Shown here piece after piece: positions 12,458-13,044 of a stretch of 13,044 nt of DNA. Location: positions 1 through 13,044 of the forward strand of contig CATZKS010000059.1 of assembly GCA_958421035.1 (NCBI GenBank), given 5' to 3'. The notes below the pieces were generated by a model. It saw only the letters and a list, made by a program, of their open reading frames with translations, did no database searches and was not told the origin of the DNA. The stretch is from an uncultured Collinsella sp. GTDB lineage: Bacteria > Actinomycetota > Coriobacteriia > Coriobacteriales > Coriobacteriaceae. The position numbers were made by a program, and so were the translations under genes. The first letter of the stretch is position 1. Every line of letters begins with the position of its first letter.

Positions 12458-12484
12458 AGGTGGGACAAATGTCCCACCTCTTTT
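12458..12484 (+). terminator. intrinsic terminator after sdaA
   Basis: AGGTGGGACA (12458-12467) and TGTCCCACCT (12470-12479) form a 10-bp stem with a minimal AA loop (probably opened to four bases), followed by CTTTT. It starts 19 bases after the sdaA stop codon. Confidence 0.85.
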
Positions 12485-12502
12485 GAATGCCATCGTTTCC
12501 GT

Positions 12503-12531
12503 ACCACAAACAGCAGGGCAATCGCTATAAT
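12503..12531 (+). promoter_or_regulatory. promoter of the wall-associated membrane protein gene
   Basis: A perfect TATAAT -10 element lies at 12526-12531, with ACCACA at 12503-12508 (only ACA matches the -35 consensus) at 17-bp spacing. Transcription would start near 12538, giving a leader of about 50 bases. Confidence 0.6.
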
Positions 12532-12588
12532 GCAAGCCCAGTAAAAACACGATGAACCGCAAGGCGAAAATCGAAGGATATGCATACG

Positions 12589-13044
12589 ATGTCGCAAAAC
12601 GATCGAACTCAACTGATTCCCGATCCGCAGCAGCCGAGCAGGCACACCGGCGGCGTTCAGTCGCCGCGTCCTATCGCGCCGAGCCACGGTCAGCAGCGTA
12701 GTGCAGCAAACGCTTCCCAACGCCCGAACCAACAGCGTCAACAACGTCAGCAGCGCCAGGCAAACGGCAATGCGCCCAAGCAGCCGCCCACGCACGCTCG
12801 AGGCGATCGTGGCCCCGCGCGCAAACCCGCCGAGAACAATAAGTCGGGCAAAAAGACGACGCTCTTTGTCGTCCTGGGTCTAATCGTCATTGTCTATATC
12901 GTAGGCGTCGTAGCATTTTCGCAGGTAGCCTACCCCAACACCACCATCGCCGGCGTCGACGTCTCATTCTCCAACGCTTCGTCTGCCGCTACCAAGGTCA
13001 ATTCGGCATGGAAGCACTATAAGCTCGCCGTGACAGGCGATGAC
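12589..13044 (+). CDS. membrane-anchored protein with peptidoglycan-binding-4-like start, 3' end outside window
   Basis: The first 152 residues of a longer protein. Residues 1-90 are a cytoplasmic, low-complexity Gln/Arg/Pro/Asn-rich tail (SQRPNQQRQQRQQRQ at 43-57). One transmembrane segment (about 91-114, TLFVVLGLIVIVYIVGVVAF) follows a KSGKK stop-transfer charge. The outside part starts AYPNTTIAGVDVSFSNASSA, the pattern at the start of peptidoglycan-binding-4 domains. These precede L,D-transpeptidase (YkuD) or VanW domains in Gram-positive bacteria. The catalytic part lies beyond the window, so which of the two it is cannot be decided. The start at ATG 12589 has GAAGGA (12573-12578) ten bases upstream. 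The in-frame ATG at 12580 is only one base from that site. Confidence 0.7.
   Translation, partial: MSQNDRTQLIPDPQQPSRHTGGVQSPRPIAPSHGQQRSAANASQRPNQQRQQRQQRQANGNAPKQPPTHARGDRGPARKPAENNKSGKKTTLFVVLGLIVIVYIVGVVAFSQVAYPNTTIAGVDVSFSNASSAATKVNSAWKHYKLAVTGDD

Noticed and set aside
10907..12562. 551-codon minus-strand open frame opposite sdaA
   Set aside because: His/Gly/Val-rich translation typical of antisense frames in C-ending codon genes; the plus strand has conserved serine dehydratase motifs.

Overview
The window reads as chromosomal DNA of a high-GC, gut-type actinobacterium. Collinsella or a close relative in the Coriobacteriia is my best guess, from the codon choice, the priA-def-fmt-rsmB order and the style of the proteins. 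No plasmid, phage or transposase gene is visible. Protein-coding genes fill most of the window. They run in three blocks.

Left block (1-1592, plus strand): the 3' part of a GH77 4-alpha-glucanotransferase (malQ), then a 78-residue FmdB-type zinc-ribbon protein closed by a strong terminator. Central block (1687-8919, minus strand, read right to left): glutamyl-tRNA synthetase (gltX), a terminator, then priA, def, fmt and rsmB. This is the widespread bacterial cluster for replication restart plus initiator-tRNA formylation, N-terminal deformylation and 16S rRNA methylation. fmt and rsmB overlap by an ATGA, and def follows priA by about 18 bases. The gltX frame is broken at about 8715-8724, where six conserved codons plus one base (net 19 bases) seem to be missing. 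Right block (9238-13044, plus strand): metK with a structured leader and a terminator, a single-chain iron-sulfur L-serine dehydratase (sdaA type), and the start of a membrane-anchored, probably cell-wall-active protein with a peptidoglycan-binding-4-like motif.

The main non-coding content is hairpin DNA between the genes. Two elements (4221-4357 and 10686-10806) share a 61-base core with only four differences, two of which are compensatory. The core sits between long outer arms that differ in sequence between copies but are perfectly self-complementary within each copy (27 and 26 bp). A third, smaller inverted repeat (1614-1680) shares an 11-base motif with them. A fourth (9001-9131) is a REP-like cluster with one inverted and two direct copies of a 28-base unit, lying between the divergent gltX and metK genes. 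The paired core/arm elements are the best candidate here for something undescribed. Their orientation relative to the flanking transcription differs between the two copies, which points to a dispersed palindromic element or a bidirectional structural signal rather than an ordinary riboswitch.
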